DNA of 64,000 nucleotides from Adiantum capillus-veneris. Its lineage: Eukaryota; Streptophyta; Polypodiopsida; Polypodiales; Pteridaceae. The position numbers and the translations under genes are program-made. This document shows positions 1 to 12,238 of the stretch, piece after piece. The notes beneath the pieces are model-generated. The model was not told the DNA's origin and did no database searches. It saw nothing but the letters and a program-made list of their open reading frames with translations. Location: positions 99,508,355-99,572,354 of the forward strand of contig CM043943.1 of NCBI GenBank assembly GCA_014529385.2, written 5' to 3'. Positions within the stretch are counted from its first letter, which is position 1; every line of letters starts with the position of its first letter.

Positions 1-1150
1 ATTCACTTTCATGGGCACATTGTTTAAAAGGATGGGATGGAAGCAATTAAATCATGGCCATATTTGAAGCCCGTACATGACATTCAAAGCTTTCTAGGAT
101 TATGTTCCTCTTACACGAGTTTTATTTAAAATTTTGTTGAGATTGCTTTCTCATTTCATCCACTACAAAGAAACGGAGTTACCTTCAAGTGGACAATCAA
201 GGAAAATCTATCCTTTAAACACATAAGAGAAAAGTTAGCTTTGAATCCAATAATCGTTTTGCCAGACCTTATGAAAGCTTTTGTGATGCATGTGAGAATA
301 GCCTTGGTGTAGTTCTAATGCAAAATGGTCAAGTAGTGGCATATGGAGACCATAATTTTCTTGAAGGCCAAAAAAAAGTTACTGAAGTTTATGAGAAATA
401 ATTATTGGTAGTAATTCACTACTCACTAGTTGGAAACACTATCTACAGGTCACTGATTTTGTTGTCCAAACCTTGCGATACTTTCTCGCACAAACCGAGT
501 TTTTAGAGAAACATATATGATGGGCAAACATCTTGTTGATGTTCTATTTTTAGATTGTGCATGTGGGAGGAAAAAAAAATGTGTTGGCTAATGCATTGTC
601 CTTGGGAAAGTATAACCATGGACTTTATCTTTGATATGCCAAGAATGCGAGTAGGCAATGATGAGATTTAGACTATCATTTGCAAGTTCAGTAAGCAAGT
701 TCACTTCATTCTTGTCAAGAAGAAGATTAAGCCAAAACATATGGTCAAGATATTTATGAATAATCTTTAAGTGCCATGGGATGCCTCAAGCAATCGTCAA
801 TGGCAAGAATCCACGTATGATGAGTCTTGTTTGGAATGCATTGTTTGAGAACATGGATATAGCCCTAAAGTTCTCAACTTTGTTTCATATACAAACAAAT
901 GGACAGCTAGAAGAGGCAAATTCTATTGTCTTAGATCTACTCAAATGCTATGTGTTATAGCACAAGGAAACTTGGAAATACCATCTACCATTGGTTGAAT
1001 ATTCTTACAATAATATTATGCACGTATGTCTCTGAGATGGATAAAAGAATCATGCATGAACTAAAAGTTGCTCCAGAAATAGAGAGGTCACTTAAAGTGA
1101 AACTCTTTTATGCAACTACATACAAGAAGATAAAAGAGTAGTTTGAAAAA
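1..1150 (+). pseudogene. Ty3/Gypsy pol remnant (RT end, RNase H, integrase)
   Basis: Plus-strand translation, with several stops and frame changes, gives the end of a Gypsy reverse transcriptase (SWPYLKPVHDIQSFLGLCSSY near 55-120), then an RNase H-like stretch (LPDLMKAFVMHV; LG-VLMQNGQ after a frame change near 300-330), then an integrase core (AIVNGKNPRMMS, FSTLFHIQTNGQLEEANS, about 790-930) and the downstream LPLVEYSYNN motif. The order RT, RNase H, integrase is that of Ty3/Gypsy. The 5' part lies outside the window and no LTR is recognisable at the 3' end. It is a dead copy; the lineage within Gypsy cannot be decided by eye. Homology to this class is clear, exact ends are not. Confidence 0.8.
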
Positions 1151-2089
1151 ACACATATTGGACTAATCAAAATATTTAAGTGCATATTTATTTTTTCTTA
1201 TATTTATTAACGCCCAATCAACCTACTTTTCTATCTTCTCTATATCAACTAGAAATTATCTCTCTAAATTGTAGTACCATTTTGAAAGCAACTGCCTTCT
1301 CATGCAAAAGCTTAGATCTACCTCAAAGACAAGTAAACAAGTTAAATATCACTTCTTGGATGGATACCTATAGAGACCTACACATACGTATACTCTTGAA
1401 GCAAATTAACCGTGCCAAAGACTGATAAGAATTTCTTAACGAACATTAAAGACCTCTCCCTTATCCCATGCTATAAAAAAACTCTTGGTTGTACAATTGT
1501 TATTGTTCAATGATCATAGAAAAAAAAAAGTTTTTTTGATAGATTCATCTAAAATAAACTCTATATACCTGTTTGCAAGAATGTAGTACTGTCAGTTCAA
1601 CTTTATGCACTTAATGAGACAGAAACTTCAACATCTATATGTCTATCTTGACTATGGTACTACTTAAGAGACCATTAGGATCAAGGCCCTCATGGACAAT
1701 ACTACATCTACTGCCACACCCTCCATCTGCACTACAACCTCTTGCTTCACTCAATCCACCAACACCTCTATGCATAAAGCCATCACTCTTTAAGGTATTT
1801 CTGTTGTTTCTTATGTATCTTCTAATTCCGCCCCCTTGTAAGTTGTCTTTCACATCATTAGCTTCTATGAGCATCATCATGATTACATGAAAAAATAATC
1901 ACGTATATAACTTAAAAACATTATGACGATTATTTTATGTAAGATAAACATTATGGATCTCCACCAACACCCCACGGGACAAAGTAACACAGGGTCTTAA
2001 ATGACCCCAAGCGATGGGATCTCATGGGGAAGGGGGGGGGGGGGGGAGGGGGGGGATTATTCGATGACAGATAATGGTCAAAAATTCAA

Positions 2090-2165
2090 TCCCGAGCACG
2101 CGAGCGGGAGTTGAACCCAAATGGCCACTGTGAGAGGCTCACACTCTATCACGTAAACGCGAGCG
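2090..2165 (-). repeat. Possible tRNA-derived (SINE-like) motif
   Basis: On the minus strand the sequence GGGTTCAACTCCC resembles a tRNA T-arm/B-box (GGTTCRANYCC). About 35 bp upstream lies TGATAGAGTGTGA, only a weak match to an A-box. A SINE head is possible, but no 3' tail or target duplication was found. Confidence 0.3.
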
Positions 2166-2919
2166 CTTGGTTGTCCAAAGGGGGAAAACAAAAGCACATA
2201 AAGTAAACCAAAATGCTGAAAAGTAAACTTGGACAGATCTAACGGTTGGAGAGTGTTTCACGTTTCGTCCCCTACTTTCCTCCCATCGCTCCCATTTCCT
2301 TCGATACCCCGTGTTACTTAGTCTTGATGAGGACCTACACCCACCACCTCTTGTTCACTTGATCCATAAACACCTCTTTCTACAAACCACCACCTCTTCA
2401 TGATTACATTTCAACATCATTATCTTCCACGATCATAACCAGTATTTTGTTTTACACAAGAAAAGAAAAACCAAAAAACGTAACCACATATCAAACTTAT
2501 AGTACTACATAATAAGACATTAAGACTTTTGATTTTTTGAAGAAAAGAGAATGATATAATATATCGAATAGTAGAAGAACATGGTAAAAAAGGATTTCCA
2601 ATAATATCTAAGAGGCATGTTGTGTTGAGACACTCAAAACTACGAGCTCTTGTAATGGTAACTACCTGTATATCCTTGGGCAGGCTGGTGGCAAAAGGCT
2701 CCAATTTCCAAAAGCAGCATCTGACATAAAACCCCAATATCACCTGCAACATGCCAACACTTCATGGAATTATAACCAGTCAACTCTCAAGTAGACGAAA
2801 CAAATCTTATAAAAGTCAACTCTCAACTAGCTGCCATCTGAGCAATCATACTTGCAATTTCCCCCTCCCTTATATTAGCATGCCCGCTTCTGTAGTAGTC
2901 CTGGTGGGAACACCAATTA

Positions 2920-2995
2920 GTGTGTGTGTGTGTGTGTGGGAGAAAGAGAGAGAGAGAAGGAGAGAGGAGGGGGCCGCTACTCTACACCAATAATC

Positions 2996-3075
<80 letters not shown>
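2920..3075. repeat. Compound (GT)n/(GA)n microsatellite
   Basis: Two successive GT tracts (about 2,921-2,938 and 3,003-3,032) are each followed by a GA tract, and each GA tract is followed by AAGGAGAGAGGAGG and then GGCC. This suggests duplication of a GT-GA-GGAGG block about 115 bp long. Confidence 0.9.
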
Positions 3076-3077
<2 letters not shown>

Positions 3078-3663
3078 AGAGAGGAGGAGGCCGGTACTCT
3101 TCACCTTCAATGACCATGGAAGCTCTACAGGAATTGTACTCCCTTGGACAGTACTCCCTCCTGCTACAGCCAGCCGGCCAAATTGGGTAGTGCAGATGCA
3201 CGTGATGACAATATGGAGACACCTTAATTTCGAGGTTGGAGCATGGATGGCTAGCTCAAGGCTCACCTTTCCCATTGGGCTCAACGGCCACTCGCTCATG
3301 CAGCTACGCCTTCTCTTCTTGCCTTCTCCTCTCGTAGCTGGCATCTTCTGGACCATTGGTCCTCCAATCGGCAGCACTGTTGTGCTCAAGATTAGCAGAT
3401 AGCAGCAGCAGCCCATTTCCACCCTCCTCCTTCTTGCTGGCCATGCCCCTAGTTGTTCTCTCTCTCTCTCTCTCTCTCCACACATGACAAAGGGAGCTTA
3501 GGCTCCGCCATGGCTGAGAGTCACCTAGAGAGAAAGGTTCTCATAACTCAAGAAAAGAGTCGCCGAGAAAGAGAGTTCTGCGGAAGTGCATCGTACGTAC
3601 GTGATGCCCTTGCCATGTAGAGAAGGGCAGGAATCAGGAAGGGCAAGATGTCTACAATAGCAG

Positions 3664-3794
3664 AGGCTACCTGCAATCTCGACTCTTCTGTCTATATTAC
3701 GTCCTTGAAAGGCAGGCTGCAGGAGGAAGAGGTTACCTGCAATCTCGACTCTTCTGTCTATATTACGTCCTTGAAAGCAGGCTGCAGGAGGAAG
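3664..3794. repeat. 66-bp tandem duplication (two copies)
   Basis: Copy 1 (3,664-3,729) and copy 2 (3,730-3,794) share AGG(C/T)TACCTGCAATCTC at the start and CTGCAGGAGGAAG at the end. They differ by one substitution and a one-base deletion, so the duplication is recent. No coding frame spans both convincingly. Confidence 0.9.
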
Positions 3795-4389
3795 AGTTGA
3801 CACCAGACACAGTCCAGAAGGTGCTTTTCGAGGTGGAGTAACCCACCTGTTCACACAGAGGGTGGAACAAACAAAAGTGAAACAATTTTGGTCTGCCGCC
3901 CACTGCGAACACATGTCATCGATCAGGGGCGGCAGGAGAAAAGGGTGAAAGGGAGCAACATTAATCCAATTAGGCTATGGTCACCCAAGGCTTAGTTGGC
4001 CGTAACAAAACCGACCATTTTGGACAGTGTGCATGCTTTTCACCCGCTTAGTATTGCAAATATGCCATTTTAGGCATAGTTTCAAAACTATTCCCATTTT
4101 CTGCCGATTAATGTGTCTACTCTCTCTACTATCTACGCTTTAATCTCTCTCTCACTAGTTGCTCCCAGTAGTGTTCTGAATTTTTTGTATGCCTTCGTTA
4201 GATCTGTCGAAGCTTAGAGATAACTAAGCCTTGCATGACCATGCCCTTACATTGACAAACTACATTACAAACCATAACACAATTATTCTATTGAACTGAA
4301 TGCTTTTGCAAATGATGATGAATTAATCCCTTTCCTCTAAAGTTGCACTTCTTCATCCTTGCTTGCTCTCTGTACATTGTCCGGGCAAG

Positions 4390-5056
4390 ACTATCTCACC
4401 GCTCAGAGCCAATTCCAAGGTCACTAGCACCTCCTTCATTGTTGTCTTGAGCATGCTCCATTGCCTCCTCTATTTTGAGTTCACTTGTTGCTCGAAGCTG
4501 CATCATGGATATAGCTATTGCTCTTCGATCCTGTATCGAATGCCCACCATGACCCGCCAGTTTTGCTTCCATCTCCTGCATCCACTCCATATCAAAAGTA
4601 TCTCCGTGGCAAACACACATGTTGTGAAGCTCAAGAAAAAATGCAATAATATTTGGCACCTAGCGTAAATTCATGTCACATCTTTTTAACAAGATTTAAA
4701 ACCTTGCCTTGAGTATACCAAAAGCTCTCTCAATTGACATTCTTGTGCTTGATTGAATAAAATTCCAGTTGTACTTAAAACGTGACAACCCTTCCTTGCA
4801 TCCTTTGAAGGACCCTAAGATGTATGGACATGCAAGATACGCACAATTGTTGACCATACAATAGTTGCCCAACCCTCCTCTTGCACAGCCGCTCACACAT
4901 TTCTATCCTAGATCACTTCTAATGAGCTTGGACTCCTTAAACTTCAAAATCTAGTGAAGTTTAAGAATTTATACAAAGATATGGCCCATCTAACACCAAA
5001 ACTCATATTGAGCAATTGATAGCATCCACGATTAGTTATAGCAAAATAGAGTGCAT
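4390..5056 (-). pseudogene. PIF/Harbinger-type transposase, C-terminal piece
   Basis: Minus-strand translation gives the end of a Harbinger-family DDE nuclease: a decayed HSILL-LIVDA segment next to position 5,050, then SSTRMSIERAFGILKARF (about 4,700-4,755) with the conserved ERAFG.LK.RF block that carries the catalytic Glu, then LLKRCDMNL and FFLELHNMCVCHGD. In-frame stops (for example after KARF) show it is dead. The piece stops abruptly at 5,056, where the terminal repeat of insertion 1 begins. The preceding part of the same protein appears 12.4 kb away at 17,450-17,776. Known for the family: cut-and-paste transposition with 3-bp target duplication. Confidence 0.8.
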
Positions 5057-5100
5057 TAGGAAAAATATGGACTCTCCATGGGCCTTGTAAGAATCCTTAA
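5057..5100 (+). repeat. Left terminal inverted repeat of insertion 1
   Basis: GGAAAAATATGGACTCTCC at 5,059-5,077 is the exact reverse complement of 17,429-17,447, and the match continues with one mismatch into TGGGCCTT. It abuts the broken PIF frame at 5,056. Confidence 0.8.
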
Positions 5101-5646
5101 TTTCAAGGAAGCCTGCCAAGATTAAGGGGGACAAAGGCTTTGAATGGGGCTATTTTGGTAGGGTCTCCTCCACCTTTGACCCCTAAAAAGGTAGGGGGAA
5201 GGGGGGGTAACCATTTAAAAAGTAGGGAAGGGGGAGGAGGCGGGGGGGGGGAAACCATCTTAAAAGTAGGGGGGTAGGGGGTCCTCTCTTTCTAGCTTTT
5301 TGGCCAACTTGTAAGTGGCCTCTTAACTCTCCCATGCCACCTAATCAAATCCGTAGGTCAAAGAGGTCAAAAAAATGACTTTTTTCAAAAACTTTAAAAA
5401 AAACTCTATTTCCTCCTAAAAAGTACCCCCAAAATATATACATATTAAAAATAGATTTTTAAGCTAAATTAATCATAATTCAATAATTTTTGACTCCCTC
5501 CAAAACTTTTAGGAAATTCCTCCCAAAATTGATCACTTTCTCTTCTAATCTAAGCTCCTCTCTTACACCCATCGCCCTTGCACCTGCACCTGCTGCACCT
5601 ACACACCCATCTTGCCATCCTTCAAGCTCCATCTCTCCATCCTACA

Positions 5647-8520
5647 ATGCCTCTTGACGACGTGACCAATGTCCCAGCAAGCTCTTCATGCGGTAGGTCT
5701 CCAGGGCTTTTCCTACGCATACCTCAAGAGTATGTTTCGACAAAGAAGACATGCTTGGGTACATTACCTTCAGCCAACGAACGCCGCGCTCAAGGGGAGA
5801 AGAATGTGGATCTCTGGACAGAGGGATGCTTGTACCCAAAGGATCCTTTTCTCAATGTCCATCCGCCTTTTACAAACATTCCATCACTGTTGCAATACGT
5901 TGGAAATGGAGAGCAAGGTTTGTTGGGCTACTGCAAGAGACTCAACAGACACGAGATTGCGCGGTCCGAGATCTACTTGCGTCATTGGCAGTTTCTCAAT
6001 GGGAGTTTCTACAATCTTCAAGATCAGATGCAAACAGCTACTAGTGCGCTTGAGGAGGCAAAGAGCACCATCGCAACCAAGGAAAATGTAATTAAAAATC
6101 TTGAGGATACTCTTTCACACATGAAGAGTATTGACATGGGAGGTAGGGTGAGAACACGAGAGTTGTCCGAAATTCAGACTCTTGCACCACGTGGTGGTGC
6201 AAGAAAACGAAGGGTGACAGCTATGAGGTAAGATGTTCTACCCCTCATGTTGTTTAAGTCTAATACCGCTCATCATTGTTGTTTTGGGTAGTAGGAACTT
6301 CGTCCAAGAAACGTGCGGCGACAAGAATGCGTCAGCTCGGGCTTCTTTACTTCGTTCTTGTTTCAACAAAGAGGACTATATTGGGATGCTTGATGCTCCA
6401 GAGGAAAAACACTTGAAAGACGCAATCACTAAGAGAGTTCTTAGTGATTTTTCTAATATTGTCACTGATTTAGATGTTCAGGATATTTGTGATGCTGTTG
6501 GGATTAGTACGAAGGACTATCAAGCAATACATCAAGTGTTAAAAGATGCATTAATAAGTAGAGGAGTCACAGAAAACCTATTCCCACTTCCTCACAGAGT
6601 GGCGATTGCCAAGAGGGTGTCAAATGAAGATGTTGTTCACCGACTAGGGGACTACTTGTATATTGAAGACATGATGCCTCTTCAGCCGCTCCGTAGAAAA
6701 TCACAAGGAAGGAAGGTCCGCGGGAAGGGAAGCGGTGTTGTTTCTAACAGTGTGTTGCGGACCAAAGGGTTTTTTCACACCAAATTCAACAATATCTTTG
6801 TGGACTTGATACAATCGTAGCAGTCCATGGCTATTTTCTACAATTTGAGTGATGCAGGTTAGTTTAGGGTTGCCTACATGCTCTATGATGTGTCATAACA
6901 TGCATTCTGAGGCTTTATATTGTTGGTAGTTCTTGAAGGCAAGCTTGTGTTTGTGCTGAAGTTGGATGAGTGTGTAATTGTAAAAAGGAGAAAGTTGGAG
7001 AGAATGAGCATCACGCTTATGAATGAAGCCCTAGCTTATGCCAAGCAATCTTGCAGTTCGAGTGAAGCGACAAAGCCCTCTTTTAGTATGCAATCATAGA
7101 AGGATATATGGTGGCTTGGTGCAATTGAAGTTCCGAAAGAGACACATGAAGTCCTTGCATGGATTTTTAGTAGAATCCCATGGGTCACAGAGGTCATTAA
7201 AGCTCAAATAAACGGTGAGAAGCTCATGGTTCCAGGGCGTGGGGAGTTTGATGTTGAATGGAATTTAGGTGATGATCTAAAGACCATAAAGTGCATGCTT
7301 GGATGCAAACAAGGTGCAAATTCTTTACTTCCCTGCCCATTCTATGTGAAAGGGCACAAGACAAGTCGAGCAACTCAAGTGGAAGGTCAGGATGAAGATA
7401 ATGATGACCATATAAATAGGGAGTGGCACACTTCGGTTCTTTCATGTGATATGCTAGAGGTGCCCAATAGGGATAGCAAAGATCCTGGGTGGAACCCCAT
7501 AATTCCCTTCTCCCTCAACAATGTTCACTTTTGTACATTGCATGCGTTTATACGAATATTGGATAGGATCCTAAAGCATCACATTTATTATGCTTTCACA
7601 ATGAAGCTCCTTCAACGGTCAAAAGACTCCTTGCAAGGGGTGGAGACGCTCCTTAATGAGATTGGATGTCACCGATCAAGGGTGAACATTGTAGCAGAGA
7701 CTTGTAGGGAGAAGACATATGAGGTGGCACAGAAGGTTTCCATGAATGGAGCCAAGGCACGTCGATTTTTCAAGAAGATGTCAAAGTCTCCAATGTAGGT
7801 ATCCAAGGCAAGTGCCGATCTAGCAAGTGAGAAGCAGTGGGAGTTGTGGAAAGATTTGTGTTCATGCAGGACGGACAAAGATCCCAATGTGGAGGTTGCT
7901 AACCAACGCAAGCTAGTATGGTCATCCTTTCAAAAGGTTGTGCAATTGATGAATCTTTCAAGCACCACCGTTGAGCAGCGAGAGGAGTTCAAGAAGGTGC
8001 TTTATGAATTCACAAAGGCCGCTAAGGACGGATGGTCTGAAAGCAAGATTACACACTACATGGTTTGTTTTAACGGACTTAATACATATGCAATGTTTGA
8101 AAATGCAACTTTTCTATTGGCTTATCTTCTTTTTGGTTGTTTTAGCACATTCTCTATGCGCATGGTGCATACTTCATGGACCGCTATGGTTCGCTTGATA
8201 TATGGAGTAAACAAGGCATGGAGAAGTCCCACTATCGAGCAAAAGGAGTCTACTTCAAGAATACTCGGCATGGTGGTGGTGGTTAACACTCCAACTACCT
8301 CCAAGAGATTTTTAACTGGTTTTTTAGGCACACCTTTGGGAGAACTCGCACTATTGAGAAAGCAAGAGAGTCGATGTTAGCAAAGCAGTTATGCAAGGCC
8401 TCCCGTACTACAGCATCCGAGAAGTGGAAACGCTAGCGAGCGTCCCTGGGCCATGAAGCTTGGCGTGCAACTAAGTATCAAAAAGGCAGCGTTTGGACAT
8501 TGCGTCAGCCATCCGCATGA
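5647..8520 (+). pseudogene. DDE-transposase-like gene, four exons, unclassified
   Basis: The frame joins across canonical GT-AG introns: exon 1 from ATG 5,647 to 6,228 (AG|GTAAGA; acceptor is a tandem TAGTAG), exon 2 6,295-6,857, exon 3 6,930-8,062, exon 4 8,146-8,520. Exon 1 encodes a coiled-coil-like stretch (ATSALEEAKSTIATKENVIK). Exon 3 has VFVLKLDECVIVKR, FDVEWNLGDDLKTIKCML, CKQGANSLLPCPF and NNVHFCTLHAFIRILDRIL. Exon 4 has AYFMDRYGSL and SKQGMEKSHY. Proposed catalytic triad by inference: D in KLDE, D in GDDLK, E in QGMEK, with Cys/His residues between the last two, one apparently lost (CPFY). In-frame stops TAG 6,818, TAG 7,096, TAG 7,796, one TAA near 8,285 and TAG near 8,431 all look like former Gln codons. 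It is the best candidate transposase of insertion 1; I cannot name the superfamily. Confidence 0.6.
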
Positions 8521-8661
8521 TCCAGGTTTACTTGTTAAATTAAATTGGTTTATTTGAGTTTCACTTAATTGGCCGCATATTGTGAAAGGGCCCAAATCCC
8601 AAAAAATCCTATGTAAAGGTTGAAGGCGCTCATTTTTTCATTTTCCATACTAGGTGCTACC

Positions 8662-9713
8662 ATGGCAAGAACAAAACAAACGGCAAGGATTGCATATTCA
8701 GAGGGGCCGGATGGCCAACAACTCAAAGGTACAGCAACAGAAGCTGGAACTTCACAAGCTCAAGGTGAGGTCCATACAGAAGAAGCTGGAGCTTCAAATC
8801 AGCATGGCCAGTCCTCTACATCAGCAAAAGAGAGAAGAAAGCATCGCCTTGTTGTCTATTCATTGGACTCCAACGATTTTGATGGCAACACGGAGGATGA
8901 GGCCAACAACTCAAAGGTACAGCAACAGAAGTTGGAACTTCACAAGCTCAAGGTGAGGTCCACACAGAAGAAGCTGGAGCTTCAAATCAGCATGGCCAGT
9001 CCTCTACAGCAGCAAAAGAGAGAAGAAAGCATCGCCTTGTTGTCTATTCATTGGACTCCAACGATTTTGATGGCAACACGGAGGATGAGAGCGACCAAGG
9101 CAAAGAAACAAACAACCAAAATCAATCGTCAAAAGGCTCTGAAGAGACGCAAACGGATGAAGATCCCCCATGGGTTGGCATCAAAATACAAACTTATGAG
9201 GCTCACATGTCTACTGGGGGTAAGACACTCCCTAAAGGGAGTGGACCTACACCATCACATCCGCTCAATAGTGAAGAGCACGAATCAGATGGAGAGTGGG
9301 TGGAATCAGATTATGAGGTGTTGGAAGTGCCTGTGCGGCCAAAAAAGAGAAAGAGCATTGTCTACAAGAAGAGGAAGCAAGCTGCCCCAACTCGTGCAAC
9401 AAATGCACCTCCCCGTCGACCTCAGAAGGTGCGAAAGCGCAGTCGTGCTTTTGCAGAGATTCGTCACTATCAGAAGAGCATTGAGTTATTGATTCGGAGG
9501 GCCCCTTTTGCAAGGCTATGCACGGAGGTTTTGCAATTGTACAACACTCAGTTTCGGATGGGTGCCGTGGCCATAGAGGCAGTCCAAGAGGTAGCAGAGC
9601 AATATCTAACTAGCATATTCGAGGATTCGAACCTATGTGCCATCCATGCAAAGCATGTAACCATTATGCCCAAGGATATGCAGCTTGCTCACCGTTTGCG
9701 CCATGAGGAATAG
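8662..9713 (+). CDS. Histone H3 variant with long linker, inside transposon
   Basis: ATG 8,662 sits in CTACCATGG, and an acceptor-like TTTTCCATACTAG ends at 8,652. The product begins MARTKQTAR, identical to the histone H3 tail through R8, but K9 is replaced by Ile. A Ser/acidic linker follows (about 170 residues once one repeat is discounted) with basic NLS-like clusters (RPKKRKS, YKKRKQ, about 9,335-9,385). A complete H3 fold follows (9,429-9,710): [18 protein letters not shown] (alpha N/alpha 1), [17 protein letters not shown] (alpha 2), [20 protein letters not shown] (alpha 2 end/alpha 3), ending RHEE-stop. Loop 1 is the same length as in H3, not expanded as in plant CENH3. A 188-bp tandem duplication (8,713-9,088) shifts the frame; leaving out either copy gives an open frame of 287 codons. 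Single coding exon, 140 bp after the DDE-like gene. The role is unknown: nucleosome variant, reader decoy or relic. Confidence 0.85.
8713..9088 (+). repeat. 188-bp tandem duplication inside the H3-variant ORF
   Basis: Copies 8,713-8,900 and 8,901-9,088 both start GGCCAACAACTCAAAGG and end CACGGAGGATGA. I count three substitutions between them. Since 188 is not a multiple of 3, the N-terminal tail and the histone fold lie in different frames. Confidence 0.95.
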
Positions 9714-9893
9714 CTTGTAATTAGGCATCAAAACTTTTTGTATTTACGAAACTTCCAAGATTGGGAAGAATTTGAATATAAGCGTCTTTTGATTGTATAC
9801 CCCACTTTGTGCATTGTATTGCTTTAATTCTGTACCATGCGATGTAGCACTGGTCCATGTTTTGTCTACCTTCTTTTGTACGTATGTAGCCAT

Positions 9894-12196
9894 TGATAGC
9901 CATTTTTCAGCTCTCCATAATTGCCATAGTAAGTTACTCCACCCTACCAAATTCACCCAAACACTATGGCTATCCCTACCATTTCACTGTACATAGGCGT
10001 GTGTGAGTTAGGGGGCTTTTCCCATATCTTCTTTAAAACCCTCTGCTAGCTAGTGACTGGGCTAGTTGAGCCAAAAAAATAAAAAAAATAAAAGTATATT
10101 ATAGCCTCTTTGTGTGTAAATATTTCATTGTATATATGGCTTAAATATAGGGATTTTTTATAATTATTTTGGTATTTTATTTAAATATTTCTACTTAGGT
10201 GTGTGTTTTATTAAACCTATGTACACCTTCTTTCATCCTCTTACACCATAATTATATTTTTTGCCAATATGTACATACTCTAACCTCATATTTTTCCTTT
10301 ATACAAATCACTCCCACATTTTCACCCTCGCCCTCGTGAAAACAAAAAATTGATTTCTATTCATTGGTTACGTTTATTATATTATTTACTTGCATACCTT
10401 TTCCTCTTTTACCCAAAATAATTCAAGGAGGGACCATATCATATGATTCCAATATCTTTCCATATCCATAACTCCTCCATATTTTTATTATTATTTTTAC
10501 TCATTATTCTAACACCATGTGCTCATTGAGCTAAAGTCCATGAATAGTCCATACACTAGTCCCACCATGTATATATTTCTTTATTCACCAATAATCCTCC
10601 TCCATGCATGGGTCAAGGGCAACTTGGATGCTTTGTATTATAATATGATAAAGGAGGGGCTCACTCTTGGATGCATTGTACAAATTCAACAAAGGAGGGG
10701 GCCACTAAAAGACTTTTGCAGGCATAAAAACAGGCTTTTTGGTGAGAATTTTGGCACCTATCTCCACTCCGAATTTGGAGCGGTGGTCAAAAGAGAAAAT
10801 GTATCCCACGCTCTGAATAATCACCTCAAAGTTTTTCATGATTTTTGGAGCTACCAGCGGTGAGCTATGATTTTTTGAGTGGACCCCAGTCTGCCCACTT
10901 TTCTCACAAGTAGCCCTTAGTCTTCTCTCACCCTTCCACACACCTACTCACTCTTACACATCCCTCCCTCTCCTTCCCTCACTCAAACCTGCAATTTCCA
11001 TGGCTTCTCCCACCCTCTTCACCATTACCCTTCTCTCTCATCCCTATAGTTCTTTTATGAACCTCTACATACATACACACTCTCCATGTCTCTCTCTATT
11101 GCTTCTATGTTACAATTTCATTTACCTCTCCTAAAAATATCTAAAATTCAGCATCCTAACCATGATAACTTCTGCAAATTGAGGATTTTTCATCAACAAA
11201 TCCTCTTTTCATCGTGGTGGTCAACCGTGGCGGCGACGTAAAGAAGCGAAGAAGAAGAAGAAGACCAGCGGTCATTTTTTCCACAATCTACACAAGGGTG
11301 AGTTCAAGCTTCTTCAAAGCTTCACCATCTCAATGATTCTCTTTTAATTCACCCCTCTTCCTTCATCAAATCAACTCATCCTACCCATTGTAAATGTATC
11401 GCTAACAATTCTAGTGATTATTACCACTAACAACTAACTTCTCTTGTAAAAATGCACCCACACTATCAACATATGGAGTAGGCAACCGCACAAGTAAACC
11501 AAATTCACTCACTCCCATGGAAGTTTCTCTCCTTTCACCACATCAATAATTCTCTTACTTGAGCTCACATCCATGTGACTCAAGAGAAAAGAGAGACCCC
11601 ATTATCATTTGAAATTCATAAAAATTCATAATCCTTGATCTTTCCTAATAAAATTGATTAGGCTTAATCCTAATCAAGGCTTCTAAAACCTATAAATAGA
11701 ACCCATTCCTCCTTGTGAAAGACATCACTATAGCATTGCACACTAGATTGAGCGTAGCACACGCCAGTTCTATCTTGGTTGTAAAGAGAGAGTAAGCTTT
11801 CTATACACCATCACTTTGGTGCATAGAAAAGCTTGAGCTAGTTTGAGTGAGTGCGAGTAGAAGATATTCTTCCTACCATTGTTGTATCTACCCCAACATC
11901 AATGAATTGGTAGTTTTGGGTGCAATTCATGTCCAAAGGCTCATGCTTCTCCTCCAATTTGGCTTGGCAAACTCATTCAGCTTCATAAGGTGACTTGTTT
12001 CATTGAAGGTTGTTGTTTTGTTGCTTGTGATTCATTGGCTATTGTTTGGCTACCATTGTAAGAGGGTGGATGGTGAGAGGGCTCCCATAACCCTAAGACA
12101 ATGTGCTAGTGATGCTATAGCCAAATCTTGTCACTTGATTCCGCAAGCTCTAAGTTCCTTTTTGTGCAAAATATAAAGTTGAAGCTAAGTTGTACA

Positions 12197-12238
<42 letters not shown>

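Larger units (their letters stand above)
1151..4389. other. Intergenic repeats, no supported gene
   Basis: No reading frame here looks like a real gene. The stretch holds a G-run (about 2,031-2,055), a possible tRNA-derived motif (2,090-2,165), GT/GA microsatellites (2,920-3,075) and a 66-bp tandem duplication (3,664-3,794). ORFs across 2,920-3,485 are created by the microsatellites. Confidence 0.6.

Noticed and set aside
2920-3485. ORFs of 160 residues on both strands
   Set aside because: Built from GT/GA repeats; Ser-Leu, Thr-His and Arg-Glu runs, with no domain.
8662-9713. Centromeric CENH3 as identity of the H3-like ORF
   Set aside because: The long N-terminal region fits, but the canonical ARTKQTAR start and the unexpanded loop 1 argue for an H3-type variant. 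Not excluded without a tree.
5647-9713. Transposase-H3 fusion protein by splicing across 8,527-8,652
   Set aside because: A donor-like CAG|GTTTAC and an acceptor-like TACTAG exist, but the joined frame does not lead into MARTKQTAR, and an H3 tail needs a free N-terminus.
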